Below, in pieces: positions 44,337 to 59,855 of a stretch of DNA of 64,000 nucleotides (its first letter is position 1; each line of letters begins with the position of its first letter). This DNA comes from Rhizopus arrhizus (lineage: Eukaryota > Mucoromycota > Mucoromycetes > Mucorales > Rhizopodaceae). Both the position numbers and the translations under genes were made by a program. The notes under the pieces were generated by a model. That model did no database searches, had not been told where the DNA came from, and worked only from the letters and a program-made list of their open reading frames with translations. The stretch lies in contig JAKZZE010000018.1 in NCBI GenBank assembly GCA_024220505.1, positions 620,001-684,000 of the forward strand, read 5' to 3'.

Positions 44337-44891
44337 TTTATTTTTTTAAACAAGAATATTATAATAGCAACTTATTTTTTTTTTGGACTCTATTATAAAA
44401 GAGAGTGGGAGATAAATTATTAGAAGAAGGGGAAATAAGAATGCAGATAAACAGGATAATTTTAAAAAAAAAATAAATGTAAAAAAGATGCAATGTATTT
44501 ATATTAGATCTAATTCACGACATAGTCTTGCTTTTTCGTATCATTTTACTTTTTATCAGAAACATGTTTCACGGATACTCGCTAACATAAATTCAATTGT
44601 AAAGAATTTTAGTGAGCACAGATCATTCAAGTCATATAAACCAATCATGTTCAACTCTTTTTCTATCAAAGAAAAAGATTTAGCTTAAAAACATTCTTAT
44701 TCACATATTAAGAAATAAGATGACATTTGTACACAATAAAAAGAGTCTAGAAAAGGAAACATACGCTTTATTAAGAAAGTACTACTCGAATCATGCACAT
44801 GTTTCAAAAATGAACAATTGAGACTAAAAAAGTACATCTTGGCTTAAAAAGGTATATTTTAACCACAATCTTAATAAAATGTCATTCAAAT
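44337..44891. other. Intergenic
   Basis: Promoter side of the OPT gene and 3' flank of the next gene. No feature beyond A/T tracts. An open frame at 44488-44688 has no ATG-initiated homology that I can see. Confidence 0.5.
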
Positions 44892-45129
44892 TTACATATT
44901 TTCAAATCCTACTGGTCTAACTGATGTCGTACTTTGTGAATCATTTGAAAAGGCAAGTACTTTGTATATCCTGCCCATTTCTTCCGGGTCCATTAATCTT
45001 TCTGCTCCATCAAGTATGGCCTTTCGACTAGCGCTTGATTTTGCATTTCTGAATAATTTCTCTACTCTAGCATGTATACCAAGTGCTTGTAAGAAGCTTG
45101 TTTGCGTAATTGGTCCGTAAGCAGTAATA

Positions 45130-45176
<47 letters not shown>

Positions 45177-46718
45177 GTTTAATAATCTGGTTGTTGCATT
45201 TGCATATAATTTACCTGATCTTTCTCTTATTGTTTGCTTTAAAAATGAAAAATCAACATCTGCACTTAAATCGGCAGTGCCTGGATCGCTCATTGGGTGT
45301 ATGATTTGATGATTTTTAATTGCCTATGATAATATTTAGAAACTGTAATACAAAGCTGTTCAATTTATCACTTCTTTTATATTTTACTCTCAGAGTATGT
45401 CCTTGTATGTAATCTTGACCATAGTCTATAGCTAGTCCACTGCCACCATTTCTTTCTAAATATTTTGCTATCTTGTCAATCAGTTGCCAACTATCAGGTG
45501 AAATCTCTATCCTATCCCCATCTTTATATGAACTGAATCTTTCATCATTCATGTATGCCTTTGCCATTGCCGTTGAATGTGTGGATTTAACAAGCCGAAA
45601 GTTGTGCTCCCTTGAATATTTGTATAAGAAAGTGGTCTAGTGTGTGTGTATGTCATCCTATTTACCTTTCATCGCTATCATCAATGTCCACCAGCATTTC
45701 TCGCCATTCTGATTCAGTTTTCTAAGATTACGAAAAAGGAAATAAAGGATTACCTTTTTTGGTTGAAAAATTCCTTTTTCTTTTCTTACCTCAAAAACAT
45801 GAATAGGAAGAGCATCAAAGAACTCATGAGCCATAATGAATGACCATTGTTCTAAATAAGGAGTGTTACAATCTTTACTTGATACCATCTGCTACTTATT
45901 CCTGTCATACCTGGTATCAATTCTATTCCGTCGTACCAAGACACTTTCACTCCGTCTTCACGAGTAATCGTCTCGTAAGATGCTTCTCTCTCATTTCCTT
46001 TAATCCTAGTAACATCTTTATCTTCTGATCCTTTTACTAATGCCTCTCTTTGTAATTTGCGTAATCCAGTACTTGCTTCAATCAAATGAACATCCGTGAT
46101 AGTTTTATAAAAATAAGGAAAATGTGATAGTGACTAGATAAAAGTAAGGTCAGTGATAAAGATAACCAAACTTTCCTCCCAATTCCTTACCCTCAACATA
46201 TCACTCATCAATGTTCCACGTCCAGGCCCAAATTCTATAATCTGTGTCTTTTCTGGCTTTCCTAATCTCATCCATTCTGTCAGATACCAAATACCGCACA
46301 ACTTGCAGCATCAAAAAAGTATCCATTAGATTTCCTTTTCTTTCTCTTTTTGCATTCAATGTCCTTATCGTTCTTACCTCTCCAAATACTTGACTTATTT
46401 CTGGTGAAGTAATAAAATCACCACTCTTTCCGAATACATCGCCTTCCATGTAGTATCCACTTAATGGGTTCACTAAAACTTGACGCATGAAATGTGCTAC
46501 AGTCAAAGGACCTGATATCTATTTAACGATTAGAGCGATCTATAAGGATCCATCTAGAAAATCGCTTTTGCTTTTTATACCTTGATTGAATCATGTAAAT
46601 GTTTAGCTAAAGGTGAAAGTGGTTCTTTTTCTATTTTAGAAACAGGGCTGGTGTAATAGCGCGAGAACCTAAATGCAGTCCTTGCTGACACGGTTATAGG
46701 CTTTAGAATGCGCAACAT
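44892..46718 (-). CDS. NDUFAF7: Complex I assembly arginine methyltransferase NDUFAF7
   Basis: Nine exons on the minus strand: 46581-46718, 46378-46518, 46191-46301, 45911-46133, 45790-45851, 45666-45721, 45388-45610, 45215-45323 and 44892-45130, giving 433 aa (human 441). The N terminus, MLRILKPITVSARTAFRFSRYY, is a basic mitochondrial targeting sequence. Then come FMRQVLVNPLSGYY, FITSPEISQVFGE, the SAM-binding EFGPGRGTLMSDM (residues 116-128), MAHEFFDALPIHVF and LAIDYGQD. All are marks of the MidA/NDUFAF7 family, which dimethylates an arginine of NDUFS2 early in complex I assembly. The last intron is odd: its 3' end is a 44-base A run (T run on the plus strand, 45132-45175) right at the AG. 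Confidence 0.93.
45132..45175. repeat. T44 homopolymer in an NDUFAF7 intron
   Basis: Forty-four consecutive T on the plus strand. In the sense of the gene it is A44 followed by G at the 3' splice site, where a pyrimidine tract is normal. Confidence 0.95.
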
Positions 46719-48924
46719 GGAGAAACAAGTTGCTACTCACTGAATTCTCACTTTATTTCAAGGGCTTAGAGCGGAATATAAATTGACTGCTTGAGCTTTA
46801 TTTCAAATGTTTGATGAATAGACTGCTCTTGCTCTTAATATTAAACAGCAGCAGTGCAAGACACTGTACTTTTGCCACTGACATTCTAAGGGAATAGTGG
46901 CACTGTGCTTGTTTTTACAGCAACAGTGTGTCAAAAATAGTCTTTGTGACTTCAAAATGCTTCAAGTACTTGACAGCATGAGGTGTCATAAAAATAAGCA
47001 AGACGTATGGAATGATATTATTTAAAACTAAAGTTTTTGATTCATTCTACAGCATGTGCGATCATTTGAGTTTGAAAGGCTTCAGGGTTCTTCCGATATG
47101 AGAATAACGCAATACGATAGTTGAATGTTGCAAACGGTGTCTACAGTAGAAAATAAGATGGAAATAACATAATACTCATCATCTACTTGATACAAACTTA
47201 TTTCTGTCTCAAATAATCATGATACAATCTTTTGAAAGAAAACGAAAGGTTAATAATTTATTTGAATGTGAGCAATCATAATTTTTTTAAGATTGAATGA
47301 TTTGCTTGTCTGGGAAAATACAGACCTGTGTTAATAAGATGAATATACAAGTTATTAAATATATGCTTATCTAAATCACAGGTTTCTGCTTTGATACACT
47401 CTTTAAAACAAACGTAAAATATAATAGAAATACCCATGAAATATTTTTTTTTTCTATTCTTTATTACATGAATAATTACAAACTCGGAAACAGTCTGTAT
47501 GGCAAGGCACGAGTGTTACATGTACTTTTATTTCCTTGTAAGAAGGAGTCCTGTGGGTTAAAGTAGGAAGACTATTTCTTTTTGACAAACTTTATCAAAC
47601 AGTATAAAAAGATAGAATTGTATTTCAAAACAGTTTAAGTATAAAAACCTTGAAGAGAACAACAAGATTCATACAAATAATTGAGTATCTTTTTATCTCA
47701 GATTGATTTACGAGAATAAAAAGAAAGAATTTTATCAAAATAGTATTGCAGTTATAGTTACTCAAAAGGGCTGTCATACTTGTTTTTTTCCTGCTGTAGG
47801 AAGATTTACTAAATGAATGAAGTGAACTTTGTGATTTTGTGATACAATTCATCCTTGTCATATGCTTATGAGCGTACAAGACATTCTAGGAGCAAAAAAA
47901 AAAAAAAAAAAAAAAAAAACGCATCCTGCGGATCAAAGAAACCTTAAATGGGCTAATTTTAAAACTGTTTCTTTTTTATAAAGACTTGTATATATTTATT
48001 TTACATAAACAAAATAGGATAACGACCAAAAAATAACTTATCTAATGTAATAATTAATGATTAGCAAAACTCTTAAAGTAAAATGATGTCTTTCTTTTTT
48101 CGTAATTCCGCGCTATTCGAGATAATTCATATAATCCAACAGTCGTATCATAAGGTCACACACACACAAATGGCCAACAAGAGAGTTCTTTTCCAAATAC
48201 ATATTTTAGTATGAGCTGACAAACATAACATTATATCTTTATACTTTATTTAAAAGAAAAATTTGTAAGACAAAAAGTACAAATAAAGAAATAATGAATG
48301 ATGAGTACAAGAATAGCTGATTGTGTGCAAAATGACAAATAGATTGAGCATTCATATCAGACCTAAACTAATTCTACATCTCTTCACTTTCCGCTGTAAG
48401 TTAGGAACATGGATAGAGACAGTATGGAAAGTAGAATACAAATTAGATAAAAAGCGCTTGGCAAGTTAAAGTGGGGTTATTTAATATCACTAATCAGCGA
48501 CAACTTGTATAGAAGCTTGGAAAGCCCATATCTAAGAACATTCCTTTATCTAGTCTTGAAGAAACTATACGTTCTGTTCACTCTTTTATTCATGTCAGTT
48601 CTAATGCATTTTGGTTATTATGGTAGAAAGCAGTGGTTTTACGAATGTTGAAGAAGTCAACTTTTTGATTGGCCCATTTTCTAGTAAACTATATTGATAT
48701 TGTATGACTTTTGTTTTGAAGAGGTTATATACAGGTCACTGCTCTATTCATTATTGTAATTGATGACACTTCTATACCAAGTTTAATTGTAGAAAAACCA
48801 TTAGCATCTATCAAGCAAATCTTTCCATATCAAAATTTCAACATTGTTCATGTTAACATTTAATCCAGGATTCAAAAAATAAATAATAACAGTAGCAAAT
48901 TATGTTCCTAGGAGCTTAATGACC

Positions 48925-48955
<31 letters not shown>

Positions 48956-49514
48956 GTGCTATAAGAGATGATGAATTAAATAGCTTGTATAATAGTTTAC
49001 ATTAATTCTAGATAACAAGACTTTCAAAGCATATATAACAAGTAATATAAAATAATTTAAGCTCAAGAAGACGTGAAAAAAATAGCATTAAGAGTCTGGG
49101 GAATGTATTGAATAAGGAACAGACAAAGGATTGTGTACACAAACATAACGTACCTAGATATTAGGCATAAAATAAGGAAAAATAAAAACTCACTATGCAA
49201 ACATGCTACTTTTGATACAAATAAAAAGAAAGAAAAAGACGACACTCTTCCTGCAATCATTATAACCTTCATACGGCTCATTAAAATATTGTGAATTTTA
49301 TGTCTTCATTAATTCAATAATCCATCAATTGAAAGCTATTTACAATTGATGTTTATTCATTATTTAGCCTTTTTCCTGATTCATCCTTTTTAAACCTTCC
49401 TAGCTGTGTTGCAAAATAGGTTGACTGTATTCATAAAGCATGTGTTACTTTTAGCCAATTTAGCAAATACACTTTTTTTTTTTTTTTTTTTTTTTTTTCC
49501 ACTCCTAATTCAGA
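46719..49514. other. Long intergenic region with poly(A) tracts
   Basis: No intact gene in 2.8 kb. Two A runs, 27 bases at 47894-47920 and 29 bases at 48925-48953, each lie a few bases after a CTAGGAGC-like sequence, which may be coincidence. A LINE-like Trp/Phe-rich piece (SVHSFIHVSSNAFW) around 48560-48640 hints at a very old retrotransposon relic. The last 25 bases are a T tract (49472-49498) before the ATG of the next gene. Confidence 0.4.
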
Positions 49515-50928
49515 ATGGACTTGTTAAAGTCTTGTCTTCCTACGAGAAGCAATCACAATATTTATCTCATCGAAGATGACGATGATCTGATGGATAACGA
49601 ACAACAAATTAACAAGTGGTGTGTTTGTCACTGTTTTCCAAAAAAGAGAAAAGAAGGGCTCATACAGTTACCAGAGGGGAATGTTCGAAGTAACAGACAG
49701 GACTTTGATTTTCAAGCCGAATTGGATAGACAGGAGCATGATATTAATGATTTCCTTTCACCTTTTTCTCAAGAAGGTCTCATACAAACAGAATACAGTC
49801 CATTGTCAAGAAACATTGCACAATACCCTTTTTTATTGGAAGAGGACGAAGACGCACAGTCTTTATCTGAACATAGGATAACAGCCATCATTGATGAGCG
49901 ACCAAAGGTAATATGCAGATTTTTCTGTCTGGGCATTATAAAAAAAAATGGTTACTTATACTTTAGAAAAAAGGTGAATAGTGCACGTACATTTAATGCA
50001 ACCAATACAAAACCAGCAGTTGTCAGTCAGCAATTATCAACAATTTCCCTACCACCTATCACAAATATTAATACAAGCAATCGTAATAGCGAGACCAGGT
50101 TTTCACGACCAGGAGAGCCAAGTGAAATCACGATACGTCCTATCATACCAGGCGGTGTTTTTGTAGATTCTCCAACCGAGTTAGTAGACACAAGATCCTT
50201 TACAGCAGCATTAGAAAATACTGCAGTAAAACCATTACAAGAGACAATGATACCACCTACCACAGTACCTAATTTTAATAAAAACAGAGATCTCTCAGCA
50301 GCAGCTGTTTCAGTAAAAATACCCTATCAACCCTCCCCTCCAATGCAGTATGATCTCAAACCATCCTCTTTGACAAGTACTCATTCTTTGACTATTCCCG
50401 GTGCTTCCAACACTCGTCGACCATCGGCTGTTGCAGTCGCACAATCATTAATAGGCAACAAAATTGAAGATATCACAGGAAAGTTTGCGTTATTTAAAAA
50501 GAACATAAACACGATTGGCATCGATGACAGTAGTGAGTCGAGCGATAATGAATCTGTACATGATGACGGTAATCATTATCATAATTATAATACATCTGAA
50601 CCAAGGTAAAATGAAAAAGAGGAGTGTTTGGCATAGAAAAGAAACTGATCCTATAAGTGTGCAGTAGAGATAAATCAGCCCCATGGGAATCATTTGTTGC
50701 CAAATTTAACAAGCAGTCAAGCCAGTCTTCTCAATCAAAAAGCAAATGTTTTCCACAAGCCGTCCTAGTGATGAGTTTGAAGAAGGAAGAGAATCTGATT
50801 TTTATGATGAAGAATTATTTGATCTTAGTAAAGTCGCTGCTGTTGGCAAGAATTTAGGTAGTGGATTTCGTAACGCACTAAGCAGCCTATCGACAAAGAT
50901 AAAGAACACACAACTACCAACCCCATAA
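49515..50928 (+). CDS. Hypothetical acidic protein with possible frameshift
   Basis: The main open frame runs from the ATG at 49515, after a long T tract, to 50606; a GTAAAA donor and TGTGCAG acceptor then join an exon at 50665. A second possible intron, 49908-49973 (66 bp, frame-neutral), may remove a hydrophobic insert (FFCLGIIKKNGYLYF) that is out of character. The final exon reads WESFVAKFNKQSSQSSQ, then changes frame at the A5 run near 50737-50741 to MFSTSRPSDEFEEGRESDFYDEELFDL and ends TKIKNTQLPTP. Adding one A would restore one frame. The product, about 450 aa, is Ser/Thr/Pro-rich with acidic ends and no recognised domain; it may be a regulatory or endocytic adaptor-like protein, but that is a guess. 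Confidence 0.55.
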
Positions 50929-51204
50929 CTCGTGTTAGTCTAAGACTATATTCATAAAAAAAAAAGACACCCACTATATATACCCAAGTAATTAATTTTA
51001 TTTGATTTATTCAAATGTAACAGGGAGAAAGTGAGGAAGACAATTTCCTTTATGAATTCAAAGCATAAAAAGATCGTTTCCTAAAGAAAAAATAAAGACA
51101 ATTTTCTAATATTTACTTTCTTTCCGCCTGTTTTGTTTGCCCGTTTGTTTAAAATCGTGTATGTCATCTTTTCCAGTTGGACATATTAGAAAGGTGACAG
51201 GAGT

Positions 51205-54670
<3,466 letters not shown>

Positions 54671-54840
54671 CTTTTAATTTTTCAAGAGCAAAACAATAAA
54701 AAATATTTTTTTTTTTTTTTTTTCTTCTAGGTTCGGCCTGTTTGAAATTTTTCAAAGCAAGCTGGTGCGGTAGGTTTCACTGGTTGGAGATTTATTGTTT
54801 AAAGTAGGTTTTATTATTATTAAAAAAAAAGTAATTCAAT

Positions 54841-55632
54841 TTATGCTTTTTTAATAATAGATTCAAAAATAGAGGATTCACTATTATCATAAAAACTTCT
54901 CTTTTGGTCCATCTTCCCTGTTACATACTTGAAGCTATATTTTTTAAAGTTGTGTGAGAACCTTGACGAGAAAGCTAGCGCCTGTGCCTTGGTAAAGAAA
55001 TCCACCGCTGTTAAAATGCCTGCGTCATAAGACGCTTCCATATTATAGTTAGGTTTCCAGGTGGCCGTTGTATTTCCCTCACGTGAAGTTGCTATACTTA
55101 AAATACCATCTATATGAATATCGATTGCTCTCAAATCATGTAGCTTTCGATTTTTGGAGTACCGAGCGGCTTTCCTGCTTCGTCCTTTTTGAGAAGATTT
55201 CAGCTCCTCACCAAGATTGTCTTGATACGCATTTGATGTGTCAAACAAAATATCTTTATCATCGTCCTCTAATGGAGCTGTTGTGATATTCTTCTTTATG
55301 TTGCTAGATCTTTCAGGCCACAAAGGCTTTACAGGACGTTTGAGAGGTTGTAAACAAGCTGCGTATTCAGCAATTTTTGCATATGGCTTTTGCCCATCGT
55401 TTTGAATTAGCGTTGACCAATCCTCTTCTGCTGGAACAACATTGAAACTTTCGTTGTCATTTAGCTCTTTTCTTTGTAGCACTTCCCAGGATCCTCCATT
55501 CAGGTTGTTCATGTTTGATAAACTAGGAAATTCTTCGTTGTTATCGAGCCATTCGACATAAAATTCTGAATTTTCATCCAATTGTGGATTAAATTCAGCA
55601 AAGCAAATAGGAAAATCTTGTAAAGTAGACAT
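54841..55632 (-). CDS. Hypothetical 263-aa protein
   Basis: An open minus-strand frame; the ATG at 55632 is preferred over one at 55701 because the residues in between (a Lys/Ile-rich stretch) lie in what looks like leader sequence. It is acidic at the N terminus (EFYVEWLDNNEEFPSL), with a Trp-rich motif (GGSWEVLQRKE, EEDWSTLI), a central basic block (KGRSRKAARYSKNRKL) and a C-terminal half that could be folded. No domain is recognised. The EEFPSLSN motif resembles short linear motifs of eIF4E or actin binders but is too short to be used. It is divergent from nothing nearby and shares only 170 bp of spacer with UPF1, in the same orientation. Confidence 0.55.
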   Translation of the reverse strand: MSTLQDFPICFAEFNPQLDENSEFYVEWLDNNEEFPSLSNMNNLNGGSWEVLQRKELNDNESFNVVPAEEDWSTLIQNDGQKPYAKIAEYAACLQPLKRPVKPLWPERSSNIKKNITTAPLEDDDKDILFDTSNAYQDNLGEELKSSQKGRSRKAARYSKNRKLHDLRAIDIHIDGILSIATSREGNTTATWKPNYNMEASYDAGILTAVDFFTKAQALAFSSRFSHNFKKYSFKYVTGKMDQKRSFYDNSESSIFESIIKKA

Positions 55633-56652
55633 TGTTGTGTTTATTATGGTTAAAAAAACTGCAAAGCACTCCTTCCTTTTATAATAAATTTGTTTTTTCA
55701 CGACTGCGTCTTATTTTAGTGGAACCTAACCCGCAGCAACATCATTAATTCGAAATTACATAATATTTCTGAAAATAGTACATCAGAAATATTCAGCGGT
55801 TTTTTTTATCAAAGCTAATGTGGACTGTAAATACTTTGAGAAGAATGTTTATAAAATAAGCAATCGAGATAAGGAAGAAAGAGTTCTAAGTGAGACCACA
55901 GCCATAGGCACATACAATTACAGCCATTTGTTTAAGCAGGCTCCAATCAAAACATGCCACTGCAGCATATATAATTGTAAACAAACCAAATCTTATTGAT
56001 AGCCATTTGATAAGGAGGTATCCCTTGATTTTTAAGGAAAAAGGGGGCCTTGTTGATGTCTTTAATTTGTGGTTGAATAAATGCATGCCTTTTTTTTTTG
56101 CTGCGCCTCAGTGTTTTTGGTCAAGTTTTATATACAATTACTTTATTTGTCATCATTTTATTTATGACATTTACAACGTTATTTAACTTGTGTTAATATA
56201 TTCATTTATTATAAAAGAGATCTTACGCTTACAATAAAAAGCATATGCTACTTACTTGCAGCTCTTAGCATCAGACTGTTTTGGACTAACCCTTCTCAGG
56301 GCTGTCGCCTAATAAGTTTCAGAGTGCCTGATCTAACCTTGATAGTATTCAGTAGCAACCATTTTGTGGGCCTTGGTGATGCGAAGGGTGAATGTGTTGA
56401 TTTTGTTCCATGTATTTCTTCTGATACTTTGCAATCTGCAAAGAGAAAAAAAAAAAACTACAACTGAACTATGAGACAGTAGATTAAAGACGTTTTTCAT
56501 TGAAATTTGAAATATTAGAGCTTGTTAATTGGAGTTGTATTTCTACAATGTTTTCACTTTAAATTCATACAAAATAAAAATGATTTCAGACAAGGAAAAG
56601 AGTCATTTTTGAACAAAAAGAAGAATGATGAATATCGGCTGCAAGACATATC
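55633..56652. other. Non-coding; possible orphan last exon
   Basis: At about 56350-56438 on the minus strand a TTTGCAG acceptor is followed by an open stretch ending in a stop (IAKYQKKYMEQNQHIHPSH), which looks like the last exon of a gene whose 5' part was replaced by the Fanzor-like element next to it. I found no other exon. No other feature is seen. Confidence 0.3.
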
Positions 56653-58567
56653 ATAATTTAATATTAAATATTTTGTAAACATTTAAACTACCTGTGAAGA
56701 TGAAGCTATATTTGCTACAGCGATTTCTCGTTGGAAGATGGATAATCTTCCCTTTACTGTCCCAGACGGAAAGTGGTGTGTTATGGATAACTTTACTCGC
56801 ACTTGAATCTCTATTCCAAAGTATATGGCAGGTTTTACAATCGAATATACTGTTGGTATAGTTTCCGTCTGAGAGTTTCGTTGGACGTAAGTCTTTGTTC
56901 TTACAAGAATTACAGACCTAAATAGACTAGTAGAATAAAGAGTTTGTAATAATAAAAGCATGTTTAATGCTTACTATAAATAGCTTTGATGTCCTAAATT
57001 CATGTCTACTACAACCTATTTAAAACTTAGATCTCTGTTTTAATTCCTTTTGTAATATTTCGGTTGATCCAGAGACAAGACCTTTTATAGGATTGATGTC
57101 TTTATTCTTCATATCATCAGTAAAAGCAACTAGAGGAGTTGAATAAGAAGGTTTGAATCCGTACTTGTTCCATCTCACCTTTTTTTGTTTTTGTAAAGCA
57201 CCATTGTTTTTCTTACGGTTAACATTGCATTCTGAATGTTTAGCGGATTAATTTAAGGGACCCTTTTTCTTTACTATTCTTCTGTTTGTTTTCTTCTTCG
57301 TGCATAGCAAAATATATTCATCTACTTCCTCCGTATGAAAAATTTTCAGATTAAAAGTAGTGTTGTTGTTAATTACAATGTCATTTATTTCTCTTCTAAC
57401 AAATATAGAGTACATGCTGAAACTATACGTCTAAATGCAACATGTGAAGCGTTCAGTGATATCACTTGATAATAATTGCTCAAGATTAAAGATAAATGCA
57501 AACATTCAGGTTGGCCTACACTTTTCTTTTTACTTTCAATATCCAAAGGTACTGAAACCAAAAAGATAGAATAAAGCTATTCTACATTTTCTTTATGACT
57601 TGTACCAATCTTCTGTTTGATAATTGTGACGAGAGAGCTTTTAAAGCGATGGTGAATTATCACCAGTGTAAGCTTGGGGTAGACAAAAGAGGAAATGCCC
57701 TGGGCTTTTCAGATTGTTTGACGCAGCTCTTGCAAATCTCCTCAAGTTCTTGTCTACGTTAGTTTTCCTTTTGATAGGATTTCATAGCAATACTTTTCAG
57801 CTAATGCAAGTAAAATCTCCTTTGCCTTTCCCTATAAAGTATAAAAATAGATATCAAACTTTAGATTTTTATATAGAAAATAACTTATCTGGTAGGCTTT
57901 TTAAGCTTAATGTATAAATAATACAAGGCTCTTTTATCATTTGCAACAATATGACTCAAACAAGTGGCTGAAACAGTAAAGCAAGCTGCAGGGTAATGGG
58001 TTGCTATATCCTTTGATGGGATGTGCTTTCAAAGGATAGACAATTGACGGATATTGTTGTTTTATTTCATTGAAAACAACAGCTATTCTGTTTGAAATGG
58101 ATGTCTTGTTACAAATTGACCCTATTATCAATTGACAGATTGAGTACCAAAGATTCCGTTGGGTTACGGCATCCAAAGCGCTAGGGACTTGAACACCATG
58201 GTTATTTATAGATGTTTGAGCACAAAAGATAACGTTTCTAGTAAATTCACCAAGTTCTGTGGCTTTAAAAAAACTACCTTGATACGCTGGTCTCATGACA
58301 GATTTCAAGTATATTTTGCGGGTAAAGTGCTCGAGTTGAACACGAAACTGGTTGTTTAAAAATTCACTCAGTGTTGGCCTGTGGCTCTGAAATTCCTTTG
58401 ACTTTGCGTTAACATGCTCTGATTGCCCACAAGACATACAGCTTGAAGCCGATGAGGTATCATCACTAGATGTTTGATGGTCCAAACGCTGACATTTAAA
58501 TTTTTTTAGTTTTGGTTTCATAATCATCTTTGGGCAATTTCCTTGTCCTGTAACCCATGTGCTTTAT
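56653..58567 (-). pseudogene. Decayed Fanzor (TnpB-like) nuclease element
   Basis: Read on the minus strand with frame breaks, from about 58567 down: a GYRTRKLPKDD start, a zinc-knuckle-like CMSCGQSEHV, then an open 170-codon helical part (FTRKIYLKSVMRPAYQGSFF, FCAQTSINNH) to 57937. A poorly readable middle part includes ALLSTPSLHW-like and SNYYQVISLNASHVAF segments. Then comes NKYGFKPSYSTPLVAFTDDMKNKD, where the first D after LVAF fits RuvC-II, then KGLVSGSTEIL, HEFRTSKL, C-x2-C, C-x2-C and WNRDSSASKVI (RuvC-III). This order is that of Mucorales Fanzor proteins, eukaryotic RNA-guided nucleases of the TnpB family that ride on transposons. It has many stops and is not functional. No transposase lies beside it. 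Confidence 0.7.
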
Positions 58568-59855
58568 ATTAATAATCGGGTTAAATAAGTTTGCAATACA
58601 AAAAGATGTGATTCTGAATTTTATAGTTTCCTTTTTTAAATAATATAAACATAAATAGCTACCTTTGTTTACACCACAGTAAAAAAAAAAAAAATAGTAT
58701 TCTGTCAATCGACTACTTTCAATCTGGACATGTTTCTTTCTTTTAGATAATTGTTTGCTTTATTAGACAGCATGATTTGAAAGCGTGAGTGACTACCTTG
58801 CTCTGCTGTTGACTTATCAAATCTAAAAAGGAAGAAGGTCCTTGTGGTCCTACAAATGTCTCCATTTCATTCGGTGATTTGAAATATGGATAAAAACGGT
58901 AAGCTTTCAGGCTTCTCTGTCTGGTGCGCGACACTTGTATCTATACTTGTCAAGGCGTACGACTTGAAAAATACTACCCTGTTTGATGTTTTTGGCTATT
59001 TTTTTTTTTTTTTTTTTGTTAGATTTGCTGACCTTGCAGTTGGGCGTATCATGTTTCTTTTGTGAGATGAACTGGGATATCCACTCATTCAGATTTATTG
59101 TTGACAAAAGGCCAATGTTTTGTTTGTCTTCTTACAGAATGACGTATGGTATTGGCCAATTGGTTCTCAACAGTTGGTCTTGGTGAATATGAAGATGGGG
59201 TTTCATCAGAGAGTTTTTATTCTATTGGTAAAGATATCCAACATTAAATTATGGTTTGCTACATAACTGATATACTTCAATGTTCGATATGCCTGAAAAT
59301 AACTTTTTGTCTGAACTTGAGAAAGTAGCAATAACCCATTGAGATTTAATTTACTATCCGTCTTTTAGTCAATGACTACAAACGGTAATATTTTGTTACA
59401 TTCTATTTTATTATTTGATGCTTCCTTGTCCTTTCATGACTTTACAAAGCTCTATTTTAGATTCACTGAAATCAGTGAATGAAGCGCTTATATCAAATAA
59501 AAATGATGTATGATTTATAGATTGAAATGACTGCTGAATCCCATTTAAGTCAAGAACAAATTAAAACCATTGCTGGTCGATTTAAACGGAGCTTCTTTTT
59601 TTTTTCTTCAACCTTGCAGACTCATTGTACAAGTGAGTGACAGAGTCAATATTTTTCGTGATGAAAGCAAAAAAAAAAAAAAAAAAGGGTAATGTAACCT
59701 ATTTTAATAATAGAACAATACTAACATTGACATTAAAAAGTTTTGCATATAAAAGGAAATCATGTATTCATATAAAGGATAAAAGGCATATAGACTATAT
59801 AAAAGAAAGCAATTTTTCTTTCTAAAACTTGATGGAAAAAAAAAAAAAAGGAGGG
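58568..59855. other. Non-coding or very decayed coding sequence
   Basis: On the minus strand 58743-59110 shows two coding-like frames (INLNEWISQFISQKK; AYRFYPYFKSPNEMETFVGPQG) separated by frame changes. I do not recognise them. A homopolymer A run lies at 59668-59685. The rest is empty. Confidence 0.35.

Noticed and set aside
56330..56420. C/D box snoRNA-like arrangement (GTGATGC ... CTGA)
   Set aside because: The C box is degenerate, no terminal stem is seen, and the spacing is not typical.
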